64,000 nt of DNA from Eustoma russellianum. Its lineage: Eukaryota > Streptophyta > Magnoliopsida > Gentianales > Gentianaceae. The notes under the pieces are model-generated. The model ran no database searches, was not told where the DNA came from, and was given only the letters and a program-made list of their open reading frames with translations. The stretch is from the NCBI GenBank assembly GCA_036186865.1, contig AP025069.1:3366532-3430531 (forward strand), read 5' to 3'. Made by a program: the position numbers and the translations under genes. Positions 30,619 through 41,190 of the stretch are shown here, piece by piece; the stretch's first letter is position 1, and every line of letters starts with the position of its first letter.

Positions 30619-32105
30619 TGTTAGGTCCCTTAGAACACACTAGAAGGGGGGTTGAATAGTGTGTTCACCAAGTATGGATATTTTGTGGCTATTTTTCGTT
30701 TTTGAGTGCAACCAATACTTGGATGTGTTCTTTAGAAAGATAAAACTTGAAAGACAAGAAAGAACACGAGTATGTATAGAGGTTCAAGTCAAGAGACTCT
30801 ACTCCTCTACCTTCTTGATGTTTCACAAGAAGGATTTTGAAATGGGGATTGTTATTTCTTTTGGGGGAAACAACAACCAAAACAAAATCAAAAGAATACA
30901 AACTAGGCACCTTGCCTAGACCACAACCAAGAGTTCTAACACTTTGAAGTTTTGCCTCCAAAGATCTTCTTTGCCCTCAAAGAAATCTTGTAGGGAGAAT
31001 AGTGCACCACACACTATCAACAAACCCTTCAAAGTTTAGAAAACTTAAACAAAGAGCACCCTTGCTCCTTGACCAACAATCTACCAAAATCTCTCACAGA
31101 AAATCTCACCAAGAAGAAGACTCTTCTTCTTACAATAATCACTCTCAACAATAAAGTAAAAGTATACAAAGATTTACAACTATTTTGAGAGCTTGAGCTT
31201 GAGAGCACTTGAGAGCTTGTGAAGTAGAAAGTTGGAGAAGAAGAATGAACCAAACCCTTCTTTTATCAACCTTCAAGAAAACTTCCCGTTTGAAATCTTC
31301 TGCCCAGCCAATAATGGGATTTGGCAGCTTGTGAAGGACTGCAGCAGTCTTCAAAAACAGTTCTTGGCATGTAGCAACCATTTAGAAGAGGATTCAAAAA
31401 CTTTGGCCAAGAATAGAAACCTGGGATCTCTGAGTGTGAGAGAAGACCTGCTGAAACAACACTAAAAGAAGAGGGAACAAAGAGTCAACTGGTTAGAAAA
31501 TGAAGCAAAAAGACATTTGTCCCGTTGGTAACATGAAGCGCCTGAACTGTCAAAAGAACAAGCGTTCCATGTCACATGGAGCGCTTAATGTAAAACAGAA
31601 CAAGCGTTCGAAGTCACATTAAGCGCCTCATGTAGGCAACAGAAGGCGTTCGAAGTGGCATGAAGCGCCTCATGTAACACTTCATGCTAGTTCGAACTGA
31701 AACTGACATTTTCTCAGAAACAGACCATGGGAAAGCGTGTTTATTCAGAGAAAAGTACTTTTGACTTGGTGGAACACTTGAAGCGCTTCAAGTAGCGTTC
31801 GAAGTGTTCGTACATTTCATCAAGGCACATGAAGCGCTTGATGTAAGCGTTCGAAGTGCCCTGACTTTCATACACTTCACATGAAGCGCCTGAACAGGGC
31901 GTTCGAAGTGTACGTACATCCAGACACCTCACATAAAGCGCCTAAAGCAGGCGTTCGAAGTGTACTAGACTTCACCAAGATGCATTAAGCGCCTGAAGTG
32001 AGAGTTCAAAGTGTACAACTTCAAACCATCAACTTGAAGCGCCTAATCTAACAAATTCAAGTACCAACCTTGTGCAAATCATCAAAACTAAATCATATTC
32101 TAACA
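30619..32105 (-). repeat. 5' LTR of the Sirevirus
   Basis: 1487 bp, identical to 21672-23157 as far as could be checked by eye except for one extra G in the G run near 30650. Carries the same hairpin array (31533-32053). Confidence 0.95.
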
Positions 32106-32334
32106 GAAATGGGACATCCAAAGACCTATATATACGCCTTCGTGAATGCATGCCTTGGAAACCTGTAAACCAATTTGTAATATTGTGTGTTAGACTTAGA
32201 CCATATTAAAAGTTGTAGTTATTTATTACCATATCTAAATTTACTGTGTTAGAGTTGTAATCGAGACTCATCAATAAATAATTTCTTCCCTCAAACGTGG
32301 TTGATTTTCTTTGTCAGAGCATAATACAACCACA

Positions 32335-32510
32335 ACATTACCACATTGCCTTAGAGGCTTCCGCTTATGACGGGATATGAAAATGTTGGATATACGCAAC
32401 CATACATATGTGTTAGAAACGCACAGAGGTTGTTTTCCGATGACTCATAATAAAAATTACATCAAGTTGTCTTGATCAACTGCTAATTCACAATATAAGA
32501 AGCGCATCTA
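32335..32510 (-). mobile_element. dispersed repeat, family S3 (CATCGGAAAACAAC core)
   Basis: Read on the minus strand: CTTATATTGTGAATTAGCAG, ATGAGTCATCGGAAAACAAC, then GTGTTTCTAACACATATG, GTTGCGTATATCCAACA and CGGGATAT-like blocks, ending CTAAGGCAATG. The plus strand at 37666-37835 has the same blocks and 48375-48480 a partial set. This layout is common in asterid genomes, but I do not have a firm family name. Confidence 0.65.
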
Positions 32511-33070
32511 ATGTATCATTTTGTTTTATTATATTATATTTTAAAGTCAAATAAGAATGTGTAATGGCTTTGGGCAGAGGGAACGAGGATTTCGTTTTTC
32601 TTTTTTTTTGTTGAAAATTCTTATAAATCAATAGTTGCAGCGCACATACAAGTGATGGATACATAGGAATACATTATACATACACAAGAAAAGGGAAAGC
32701 ACCCACCAAATTGTACATTGATAATCAGATATAGTATTACGAAAACTTTAACAAGTGGAATCAGAACTTTCTTAAAAATAAACTAGTTGGACTTTTACCT
32801 AATTCTATATATATATTTCTACATCAATGATTAGGACAGTTGAATGTGACGACATGACCAAATCTTTGTAGTGTTTCATCAAAATCCACTTCTAATCTTC
32901 TTTTCTAAAGGGTGGCCTTTTATTTTATTTTTTTTAGCAACACGATATCAGGGAGAATGAGGGGCAATAGTTTGAAATATTATGTATCCCACCCGTTGAT
33001 TTTACTATTCTTGCTTTTCATGATCTTTTGAATATGCTAACAAGATTTGACCTTGTATTATGGTACATAT

Positions 33071-33201
33071 AGAGCTGGGAGTCTCGTTGGAAGTGAACTC
33101 TTTATCCTTTAGAATGGAGGTTCTGTCTCTCACCCTTCTCAGACCCTATTGATAGTTTTTGATGTTATTGAGATATGATGGGTATGTGGTGTTGTTGTAT
33201 T
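33071..33201 (+). mobile_element. SINE-like copy, family S1
   Basis: GGGAGTCTCGTTGGAAG, CTCTTTATCCTTTAGAATGG, CTCAGACCCTATTGATAG and a 3' end GGGTATGTGGTGTTGTTG match the copies at 805-962 and 38381-38516. Confidence 0.6.
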
Positions 33202-33708
33202 TGACCTTGTATTATTATCAATAAAGCAGAACACTAATAAGCTGTTAAAAAGAAGACCATAACTGTTACTATTTTCTTTTTTTTTTTTCCTTTTCAGTGA
33301 ATTAGCACCAGCTGATCAAAGATGATCCTGGTTACATAATACACACTTGCTACCTGTTTTACAGTTTTAAATTGTTGTCACAACGATAAAGGAAAAAAGA
33401 AATAAAACACGATCATATGATGAAACGAGTATGAGAAGAGTTATGCAAATTGCCACAATTGAGGACCTTCTTTTTAAAAACGCATGAGATGAGAATAGAT
33501 AGTTATAGACACATGTATACATTTTTTTTTTTACTGATTCGCATCAAGTGCGTTATCAAAGTGTCTAGAAAAGTTTGTTTTAAAAAAAAAAAAAACATCA
33601 CACGTATGAGAATCATGCATGTTATGTTGTACTACTAGTAACGTAAGAATAAGAAAACAGAAATTGATGAGAAGTTTTACAATACCTTCGAAGTAAGTAT
33701 CAATAGGT

Positions 33709-35930
33709 GTTGAAAAACACATAGAAATGTTTTAGAAAAAGTGCCAAAATTTATACAAAAACATGTAAGAATGTTGATTGGAGAATGAAGTGGAACTTGA
33801 TTTGAATCAGTTTTCACCATACTAAGAATTCTGAAGTTACCAAAGGTTCGGTGAAGAATTTAGAGTTCAGTGACATAGTTCGGTCAGAATCTGAGGCTGA
33901 CCGAACGGTATCAAACGTTCAATGAAATTTACCGAATATTTCGTGATAGAGTTCGATGATGATTTCTGAGTTGAAACATTCAAAAATTTAAAATCCAGCA
34001 TTCGGTAAAAGTTACTGAACATTTGGTCGGTAATGACAACATAATTTGTTACTGTCTTTTGATGAAATGATTAATGAAACATTTGCACCTTGTGACAACT
34101 TTTTTCAAGCTTGAACAGTTATAAACTAGCTTTGAAAGTTTAACATAGAAGTGTCAAATTAACTTATTTCTTTTGAATTAAAGCCTATAAATATAAGAAT
34201 CAAAAGGTTTTGGAAATAATTTTCTTGAAAATATTTTGAAATGATTTTGAAATAGACTCTTGTGAAAGCATGCATAAGTTCTTCTTTTTCTATCATCTTC
34301 TTCATCTGATATTAAACACTTCAAATAGACAAGTTCATCTTCTTCTCACATAGTGAGCGAAAAGAAGACGTTATATCACAGGTAGTGTTTGCTACATAGT
34401 CTACTTTGCACAATGGTGAAGGCAATTTCGCTTTAAAGACAACAACATTTGTTACGTTTTGGCTATTTCTCTCTTATCTGTTGGTGTTAAGATTGGTTTT
34501 GATGATTTGCACAAAAAGAGAAGTTTCAAAATCAAAAGTTTCTGGAACTTCACATGCAAATTAGACATGTTACTCCTCAAGAAAGTATAGCGAGGGAAAA
34601 GCTCTGTTCAGTCATTAAAAGCTGAATAGAGCGCTTCATTTGGTAATAAGAAAATAAAGCATTTGGACAGAAAGTTTCGAACGATGCATAGAGCGCTTCA
34701 TTCGGTAAAGAAAAAATTAAGTCTTTGGATAGAGAGTTTCAAACGCTGCATAGAGCACTCTATTTGGTACTAAAAATAAGAAACTCTTAGACAGAAAGCT
34801 TCGAACGCTACATTGAACGCTTCATCTGGTACAAAAAGTTTCAAACAGAATGCCTGAAGAAAAAGGTTGAAGTGCTTCATGCATTATTACTCTTGAGTTC
34901 AAAGTCACTTTAAGCGCAGCATTCATAAGTTCTGATGCGCGACCAGAAGGTTCCAAATGGTACAACTTTTTTCTCTCTTACACTTTTTGATTGACAAAAA
35001 ATACTTTTTATCTTCCCTATGCAATCATGATATTTTTAGCTGCCAAAATGTCAATCAAAGATAGGTGAACAAATCTATTCCTTTTTGAGCTTAAGATGGG
35101 AAGCTTCCTCAATAAGCTTTTGACTTCACCCAAGAAAAACTTTTCAAAATGATGAGGTGTCAATATACTACTGAAAGTCTTCTCCCACTTTATCTCTCCT
35201 CTCCAACGGCTAGGAGACTTTTCTATAAGGGCTTGGAAGACTCCATTTTTGAAGATAACTTTCTACCTCAAGCTCTCAAGTCTTCATTTGTATTTTGCTC
35301 TCGAAAATCATTGTAATATTACTTTATTGTTGAGAGTGTGTGATTGTGAAGGAGAACTGATCTTCTTTTAAGTGAGGATTGTGAGGAGCAAGATTTGAAT
35401 TGTTGGTCAAGAAGCAAGGGAGCTTCTTGTTGCGCGAAAACTCAAGGTTCCAAGAGCTAGTTGATGGTGTAGAAGCTACATCATACTCCATAGAAGGTTT
35501 CTTTGGTGCAAGGAAGATCTTAAGGAGGCTAGGCTTCAAAGAGGTTGAGTTTTTCGTGTTCTTGAGCTAGGTTTGCTAGACCTAGTTTGTTCTTGTATTT
35601 TCTTTTATTGTTGTTTTCCCCCAAAGAGAAATGACAATCTCTTGTTCAGAAATCCTTCTTTTTCAAAGCAAGAAGGTAGAGGAGCAGAGTCTTTGACTTG
35701 AACCTCTATAAATTTGGTGTTCTTTCATTTCCGCAAGTTATTTCATTCAAAGAACATATCAAGTATTGGTTTAACTACTTCCTTTGCAAAAAGATTCGAA
35801 AAAGAACCATACTTAGATTAACACGCTATTCAACCTCCCTTTTCTATTGTGTTTCACGGACCTAACATTATTTGTTATATATTCTTTATGTTTGGTAATC
35901 ATACATTTGTAATGCTCTCCTACAATCTTG
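33709..35930 (+). mobile_element. LTR-like relic, family A, interrupted by a Sirevirus solo LTR
   Basis: The segment starts TGTTGAAAAACACATAG (33709) and shares collinear blocks with 46419-47240: ACATGTAAGAA, the GTTCGGT/ACATTC-rich zone, GCCTATAAATATAAGA (a TATA-like box near 34185), ACAAGTTCATCTTCTTCTC and TAGTCTACTTTGC. After 34478 it is interrupted by the solo LTR and resumes at 35868 (TTATTTGTTATATATTC) in register with the second copy. No internal coding region is left, so this is a solo LTR or leader relic of an unidentified element. Confidence 0.6.
34479..35867 (+). mobile_element. solo LTR of the Sirevirus family, plus orientation
   Basis: 1389 bp, starting TGTTGGTGTTAAG and ending GGACCTAACA, collinear with the reverse complement of the LTR at 21672-23157. 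Shared blocks are GTTTTGATGATTTGCACAA, degenerate GAGCGCTTCATT units, TGTTGGTCAAGAAGCAAGG, GCTAGACCTAGTTTG, GAACCTCTATA and CAAGTATTGGTT. Flanks are TTATC (34474-34478) and TTATT (35868-35872), a target duplication with one change. It is much more diverged than the complete element. Its hairpin units are largely eroded. Confidence 0.8.
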
Positions 35931-36659
35931 TGTATTTCCAAAAGAAAATTGGGAATTACTTCATTGATGATTAATTTCATTTTTCCTTGTACATCTATTT
36001 TCTGGTAGTAGTTTGATAGTTGGTTTATCATCTTTCATATCTCTAAGACTAAATTTGTAGTTTGATAGTTGGTTTATCATCTTTTATCTGTTCAATACTA
36101 GATTTTCAACAATAGTTACTCCAAGCCAATCAAATTTGTAGATAGATATAGAACCTTCATAAAAATCAATTACCACCATCTTTTTTGTTGACACGTAAAT
36201 TTTTATATGACATTATTTAATTACGCCTCTAGTTATTTCTTCCTTACCCTAGAAATACCATACAATCTGAAAGAAAGACCGACCAAAGAAGCATTGATGT
36301 TTTGAAATAGGAATGCAGGAGTCATGAAAATAACCTGCCTTTTCCCCGACCTCATAAATGCGTGTTGAGAGGCTTCAGATTTGCTTCCATTTTCTTCTTA
36401 CCTTTAGAGTAAATATACCAACCTCCTTTTTCTTGTTAGGTAGTTGGCATATTCAATGCTTCTTTTCTCTTCTCTTCTATATAGTGTATTTTTTTTAGTT
36501 AAAATAATAATATATTAATGAGAGAGATTAAAGCATTTCCTCTTATATAAAAAACCCTATTTGCATATCAATATGTTGATCTACACATACTATTTAGATA
36601 GATATATGTCACGTTAGACTAAGGGTGGCAGAGACTTTTACTAGTTGGGGTTCAACAAA

Positions 36660-36860
36660 AAGTCCTCAGGACATAGTCTAATGGAAACATGCAAGGGGTA
36701 ATCACCTTGAAAGAGGGAGGTTGGGAGTTCGAATCCCTCCGGGGGCATTTGTGGGGATTCCATTACTTGGGCTCTATAATGTTATGCCTGTGTATATAAC
36801 ATATCCTTTCTTTGAATCTATCATGTTCCTGATTTACATCCTTACACTTCCTATGGGATC
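36660..36860 (+). mobile_element. SINE-like copy, family S2
   Basis: The tRNA-related start ATAGTCTAATGG is followed by a strong B box GGGAGTTCGAATCCCTCC (36723-36740), a GGGGATTCC body and the core CCTGATTTACATCCTTAC (about 36829-36846). An isolated tRNA gene was rejected because the stems do not close. Confidence 0.65.
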
Positions 36861-36938
36861 AAAGGTGACAAGGAACCTCAATGGTTAGGGTTCAAGGTTA
36901 ATATAGGTAACGCCATCCAACTCATTCCATCTCCTCTT

Positions 36939-36946
36939 TATAAATA
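36939..36946 (+). promoter_or_regulatory. TATA box of MIR171
   Basis: TATAAATA lies 50 bp before the first downstream ATG (36989) and about 220 bp before the hairpin, a normal layout for a plant pol II MIR gene. Transcription would be expected to start near 36970-36980. Confidence 0.6.
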
Positions 36947-36988
36947 CCATCAATACTTACAAAATAAGATAGTGCCTCCAGAAGCAGT

Positions 36989-37174
36989 ATGGGATCATAT
37001 CATTTGTCGCCAACATATGTGGTTTTACATTTTTTTTGTATATATCCGCATAAGCTGCACTATATTCTCTCTCCTTACTCCATCCTCACTATAATATATA
37101 AGCAAATGAGCAGCAAGTTTGTCTATATTTTGCAGGAAACAGATGAGCTAGGGTTTCGCAAGATCAGAGCTTAA
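36989..37174 (+). CDS. upstream ORF in pri-miR171 (candidate miPEP171)
   Basis: 61 codons starting with MGSYHLSPTYVVLHFFCIYP and ending at a TAA just inside the base of the MIR171 hairpin. Its ATG is the first after the TATA box. Peptides encoded in 5' parts of pri-miRNAs (miPEPs) are known, including miPEP171b in Medicago, and raise transcription of their own MIR gene. They are not conserved in sequence, so homology cannot help. This is a positional inference only; it could be a chance ORF. Confidence 0.35.
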   Translation: MGSYHLSPTYVVLHFFCIYPHKLHYILSPYSILTIIYKQMSSKFVYILQETDELGFRKIRA

Positions 37175-37285
37175 TTGTAACACGGGATATTGGTGCGGTT
37201 CAATTAAAAAACTGAACTCTCTTATGTTTAGAGTTCTTTTATTTGATTGAGCCGTGCCAATATCACGCGTATACGCTCTTATGAT
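37160..37285 (+). ncRNA. MIR171: MIR171 precursor
   Basis: The mature miR171 (21 nt, 37244-37264) begins TGATTGAGCCGTGCC and ends AATATC. The 5' arm 37186-37206 pairs with it along its full length, allowing G-U pairs. The loop spans about 37207-37243 with inner pairing of GAACTCT to AGAGTTC. Outside the duplex the stem continues with GATCAGAGC (from 37162) against GCTCTTATGATC. miR171 guides cleavage of HAM/SCL6-type GRAS transcription factor mRNAs and so controls meristem maintenance and branching. A donor-like CAG|GTACAT near 37338 suggests that the primary transcript is spliced. Confidence 0.95.
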
Positions 37286-38380
37286 CTGCTGCAGCTCCAT
37301 TAGCTCCTTTAGATTTCATGTCTTCAAGATTCATCAGGTACATAAATTTTCATGCTTTTCATTAGGTTTTGATTCATTTGAATTTTACTGCAGTGAAACT
37401 CAGCCTGAAACAAACATATAGATTTACTATGTTGAAGAAAATGATCTGATTGATCGAAATCGTCTACTAGTGAGATCGCGTGGTTTTTAGTTGGTCTGTA
37501 GATTCAAAAATTTTCTGAAATCCCATGATTTCTCCTTACTGGTAATGGGAATAGTATGTGATGTTTAACCTTTCTTCAATCCATTTCTAATAGACTAAAG
37601 TATACATTATTTTTTGACTTTGAAATATATATGATGGAATAAAACAAAAAGATTCACTAAATTGGCTCGCTTCTTATATTGTGAAGTAGCAGCTGAGTGA
37701 CACAGGTTGATGCAATTTTCAGTATAGGTCATCGGAAAACAACATATGTGTATTCCTAACACATGACTGTAGTTACGTACATCCGATCCTTATATCCCGT
37801 TATAGATAGAAGACTCTAAAGCAATGGGTAATATTCTTGTTCTTGTTTTGTTTAACCTTTCTTCTTTCTACTCTTTGGATTGATCTTTTCCTTTTTCTTC
37901 ATTAGGATACACTATTTTTTTACTTCAACAAGATGATTATGCTTAAAATAGAGGCTTAACGAACATTATAAAATTTGTGTTTCATGTTCCATTTACGTTA
38001 TTGACATATATATGCCGTGTGCGCAGTTATATGGATATATACATATATGTATGTGTGTATATATACATACTGACAAAATAAAAAAGAAATATAATAATAC
38101 CAGTAGGAGTCAGCTGTGGTCTTCATCCTATAATAACATTAAGTAGGAGTCCACTGAAATTCGTCCTTTTATCGAAATTAAATGTGATGGTTTAGAGGTG
38201 GCCATTCATATAATTAGTCATTTTTAGTAATATATTCTTTTTCTTTTATTCTCACAGGGAAGTTACCAGCCGGTACCAAGACGAAAATATATATAAATTT
38301 GGCTATTTTTTAGAATTCAAATTAATTAAGGTGGATGAGAGGAGATACTAAGAAGATAATAAATGCTGTCATAATTGTAT
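37286..38380. other. MIR171 3' region and intergenic
   Basis: Probably includes the 3' part of pri-miR171. One S3 repeat copy (37666-37835) and alternating TA/CATA tracts (38030-38075). No ORF is supported. Confidence 0.4.
37666..37835 (+). mobile_element. dispersed repeat, family S3
   Basis: CTTATATTGTGAAGTAGCAG, GGTCATCGGAAAACAACATA, CCTAACACATGACTGTAG, GTACATCCGATCC, ATATCCCGTTATAG and AAAGCAATGGGTAA match the inverted copy at 32335-32510 block by block. Confidence 0.65.
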
Positions 38381-38516
38381 AGGGAGTCTCACTAGAAGCA
38401 GACTCTCTATCCCTTGGGATAGAGGTATTATCTGCCTACCACTTACCTCCCCCAGACCCTAACGATAGCTTTTAATATTGTTGGGATATACTAGTTCCGG
38501 ATGATGATGATGAATT
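38381..38516 (+). mobile_element. SINE-like copy, family S1
   Basis: AGGGAGTCTCACTAGAAGC, ACTCTCTATCCCTTGGGAT, CCCCAGACCCTAACGATAGC and a tail GGATGATGATGATGAATTG; the best preserved of the three S1 copies. Confidence 0.65.
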
Positions 38517-38774
38517 GTGTAGGGGGTAGTGGAGGTAGTTGAAAATGGGGAAAATAATAAAAACTTTAAGGAAAAAATGAGAGGAAAAATAGAAAGAGAG
38601 GGATAAATGTAACATTGTAATAATATAACATAATAGATTGTAAAAAGACATTGTGTTTTAGAGGCAAAATTGGGAGTTTTCTTGTTAGGGTTTCTATGTA
38701 TGAAGAGTACGTTGGGTTTTAGGAGGTGAGAAAAGTAATGGTGAAAATGTTTTGAGTTGCGATAGGACATACCT

Positions 38775-38945
38775 CTTAACTTGGATTTAGATTTGCTCTA
38801 AGAGATCAAGCGTTCGAATTTAAAAACATGTATAATGTGGATATTTCAGTGCTGTTGGTTTGTGGAGGGATACCGTCACTGTGTAAGTTTTTTCTCAACC
38901 TAAGCCGCTACTATATTCTTGATTTACATCTTTCAGTATACTCCT
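38775..38945 (+). mobile_element. SINE-like copy, family S2, degenerate
   Basis: A B-box-like GCGTTCGAATTTAAAAAC (about 38810-38827) is followed by a CACTGTGTAAGTTTTTTCTC block and the core TTGATTTACATCTTTC near 38920-38936. Confidence 0.5.
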
Positions 38946-40230
38946 TAAAACTGAAGTATTAGAAGTATCAGAAGTCCTCGTGGCAAGGCTGAGCTCAAAT
39001 CACCTCACCTACTTTTTCACACCCCACGCGTCACCGACTGACACGCATGAAAATGTTTTCAGTTAGTGGCATTAAATTGCTTACCATAAAGGTTGTCGAC
39101 TTTTTAGACAAAGTTGTGTGGCAGGTGGAAGATTCTCCTTTTCTGTCTCATCATTGCAGGTAATTTAAGGCAAAAATCTTTTCAATTAGTGTTGCTGACA
39201 GTATATAATAAACTATTGTTGTATCGCACTATTTTATTTAAAAGTATAGAATTAATTATCCTACAACCTTTTAGTGGAATGCAAAGTGGGGGAGTTGTAA
39301 AATTGATATGATTGCTCATCTTATAGCAACTAATTTGTTTTATCTATTTGATTGTTCAAAATCGTTTGCTTGTAGTATAAATGTAATTCATTCAAACTTA
39401 CTTGCTGATTTGTTAAAATGAATGAAATTTTGTATCAATTTAGTTTTAATTTTTGGTCACATTTGCTTTTAGTTAAAATCATTACAAATTTTAATAGAAT
39501 TATATGATTTATTGTATAATTATATAATTTGATTGATGTAAGTAAGGTGCAAAACTAAAACCTCAATGAAAGACATCGATCTCTCAACTTTAAGACATCG
39601 GTAGATCGATGTAGACATCAGTCTCTAAAGTATGAGACATATATCAATTGATGTCATCTAGAATTCAAAATTTCAAAACCGTTGGAACAAAATCCAAAGA
39701 AGATTTAAAATGTTTTCTTTCTTCAATTTTGCTTAAATTTCTTGTGACTTTCTCCCAACATCTATAATGATTTCTTGACCACAAACATGCCTAAGATATT
39801 CCAGGGTGTCTATGGAGCATCAAATCCAACTATAGGATGTCTAAAGGCTATTTGGACTTTTTCAAGACATTTGATTGAGTTGAAGACTTGAGGGAGAGTG
39901 CAAAAACGTGGCTCACACCTTCCATATATTGAAGAAGCTCAAATGAGACATTTACACAATTTCATCATCTTCAAGCTTTATCTTCTATTGTTGTAAAAAA
40001 AACTCTCAAATGTGCAGAAGTGCTTAAAGCTTATTAAGCTCTTGTTGATTGTTTTTTTATTGTTGTATTATGAGAGTAGAAATCTAATACAAAATGAACT
40101 ATACAGATTTAATGATTTAGACTTATTAGAAAGTGTAACCCTGCCACTTTCCAAAATCCACTTGGCGAAAGTTCTTTGACAGAAATTTGTTGAAGTTGTG
40201 AAAAAGCAAGAACTTGTTCTTACTTATAAC
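38946..40230. other. intergenic, partly LTR-like
   Basis: No gene. 39570-39660 carries ACATCGATC and GATCGATGT motifs like those in the LTRs at 14704 and 18415. It is followed by a TATA-less 3'-flank-like stretch with CTCAAGACATTTGATTGAG. Possibly an eroded LTR of a related family; not provable here. Confidence 0.35.
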
Positions 40231-40610
40231 TGTTGTTGTTGTTGCATAAATAGGTTTTGTGTAATAAGTTGTTGTTGTTGTAGTTATTGCTTGCACTAAT
40301 TGTTAGTGTGCGGATCGTAACTGTTGTTTTTATTAAAGGTAATAAGAAAAGTTGATGTTGAAAATCACTTTGGAAACAAAGTGGTAGTGGAGTAAAATCA
40401 ATTAGATTCGAAACATTCTATATCATGTGTCTTCATCCATTATGTTTCATCTCTTTCTTTATTATTTTAAAAAACATTTGAGTGTAATTGCACAAAATAA
40501 AAAAAAAAACTAAAAATAGTCCAACATTCTATTCACCTTTCTATACTTATAGATGCTGTTGTTGTTGCACAAAGTGGTGTTGTGTAATAAGTTGTTGTTG
40601 ATGTAGTTAT
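40231..40610. repeat. tandem duplication of about 325 bp, second copy split by the Tork element
   Basis: Copy 1 spans about 40231-40548 and begins TGTTGTTGTTGTTGCA. Copy 2 begins at about 40555 (TGCTGTTGTTGTTGCAC), is cut at 40610 by the Tork element, and resumes at 45724 with TTATTGCTTG...GATCGTTAGTGTGCGGAT. It ends near 45976 at CTATTCACCTTCCTATAG, parallel to the end of copy 1. Copies differ by scattered substitutions. Confidence 0.75.
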
Positions 40611-41155
40611 TGTTGGGAATAACGACCCGGTTCTAAGCGGAATAAAACCATGAATAGTAATTTACTAATCACTAGAATCTTCGAGTATGACAGCAAGATA
40701 GATAAAATAGACACCAAGATTTACGTGGAAACCCTCTCTCTGTGGAGGAAAAAACCACGGGCAGTGAGAACAACTTCCACTATTCGAAATAATGGGAATA
40801 CAAGAGACAACTCAAGTTTAGACTTAAACTTGAGAAATACAAGAGAATTGAAACACTCAATATTTTCTTATACCGGATTGGTATAATCTCACAACTCTCT
40901 TTCCCTCTCTCTATTTTCTTTCACTCACTCCTCTCTCAAGAAGCTCTCAAATTGCTTCTTCCTTTGATTTTGGTGTGTCTTCCATCTACTAAGACATGCC
41001 TATTTATAGGCAAGCAAAATGAATAAACACATGTGTGTTACTATTCATTTAATGGCTACTTTGTATTTGTCAAAAATGGTATGCTACCAACCATAGAAAA
41101 ACACAACAAAGAAGTCTTCTATTTTTTCTTCTTTTCTCATTGTCTGGAACCTTCA
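40611..41155 (-). repeat. 3' LTR of the Tork element
   Basis: 545 bp. A polypurine tract (minus-strand GGAGGGGGAGATT, 41156-41168) adjoins it. In minus orientation the TATA-like TATAAATAGGC lies near 41018-41008. Confidence 0.92.
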
Positions 41156-41190
41156 AATCTCCCCCTCCAGACTAGAGGCATACTCCACTC

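Larger units (their letters stand above)
21672..32105 (-). mobile_element. complete young Sirevirus-like Ty1-copia element with extra ORF
   Basis: The element is 10,434 bp in minus orientation. LTRs are at 30619-32105 (5') and 21672-23157 (3'), with termini TGTTAG/CTAACA and a perfect target duplication GAAAT (21667-21671 and 32106-32110). The only LTR difference noticed is one G in a run (1487 against 1486 bp), so the insertion is very recent. Internal order: PBS, gag (30556 to about 28640), pol (28638-25366), 42-bp array, ORF3 (24764-23412), multiple polypurine tracts, 3' LTR. Sireviruses are a plant-specific copia lineage known for long LTRs, a long gag, repeated polypurine tracts and often a third ORF after pol. 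gag and pol are in different frames and gag has one in-frame stop. Confidence 0.95.
32111..33708. other. intergenic with two SINE-like copies
   Basis: AT-rich sequence. Apart from an S3 copy (about 32335-32510, minus) and an S1 copy (33071-33201, plus), nothing is recognised. Small ORFs near 33450-33720 are low-complexity. Confidence 0.4.

Noticed and set aside
36670..36745. A free-standing tRNA gene
   Set aside because: The B box is good but acceptor and anticodon stems do not close. The segment is the 5' end of an S2 SINE.
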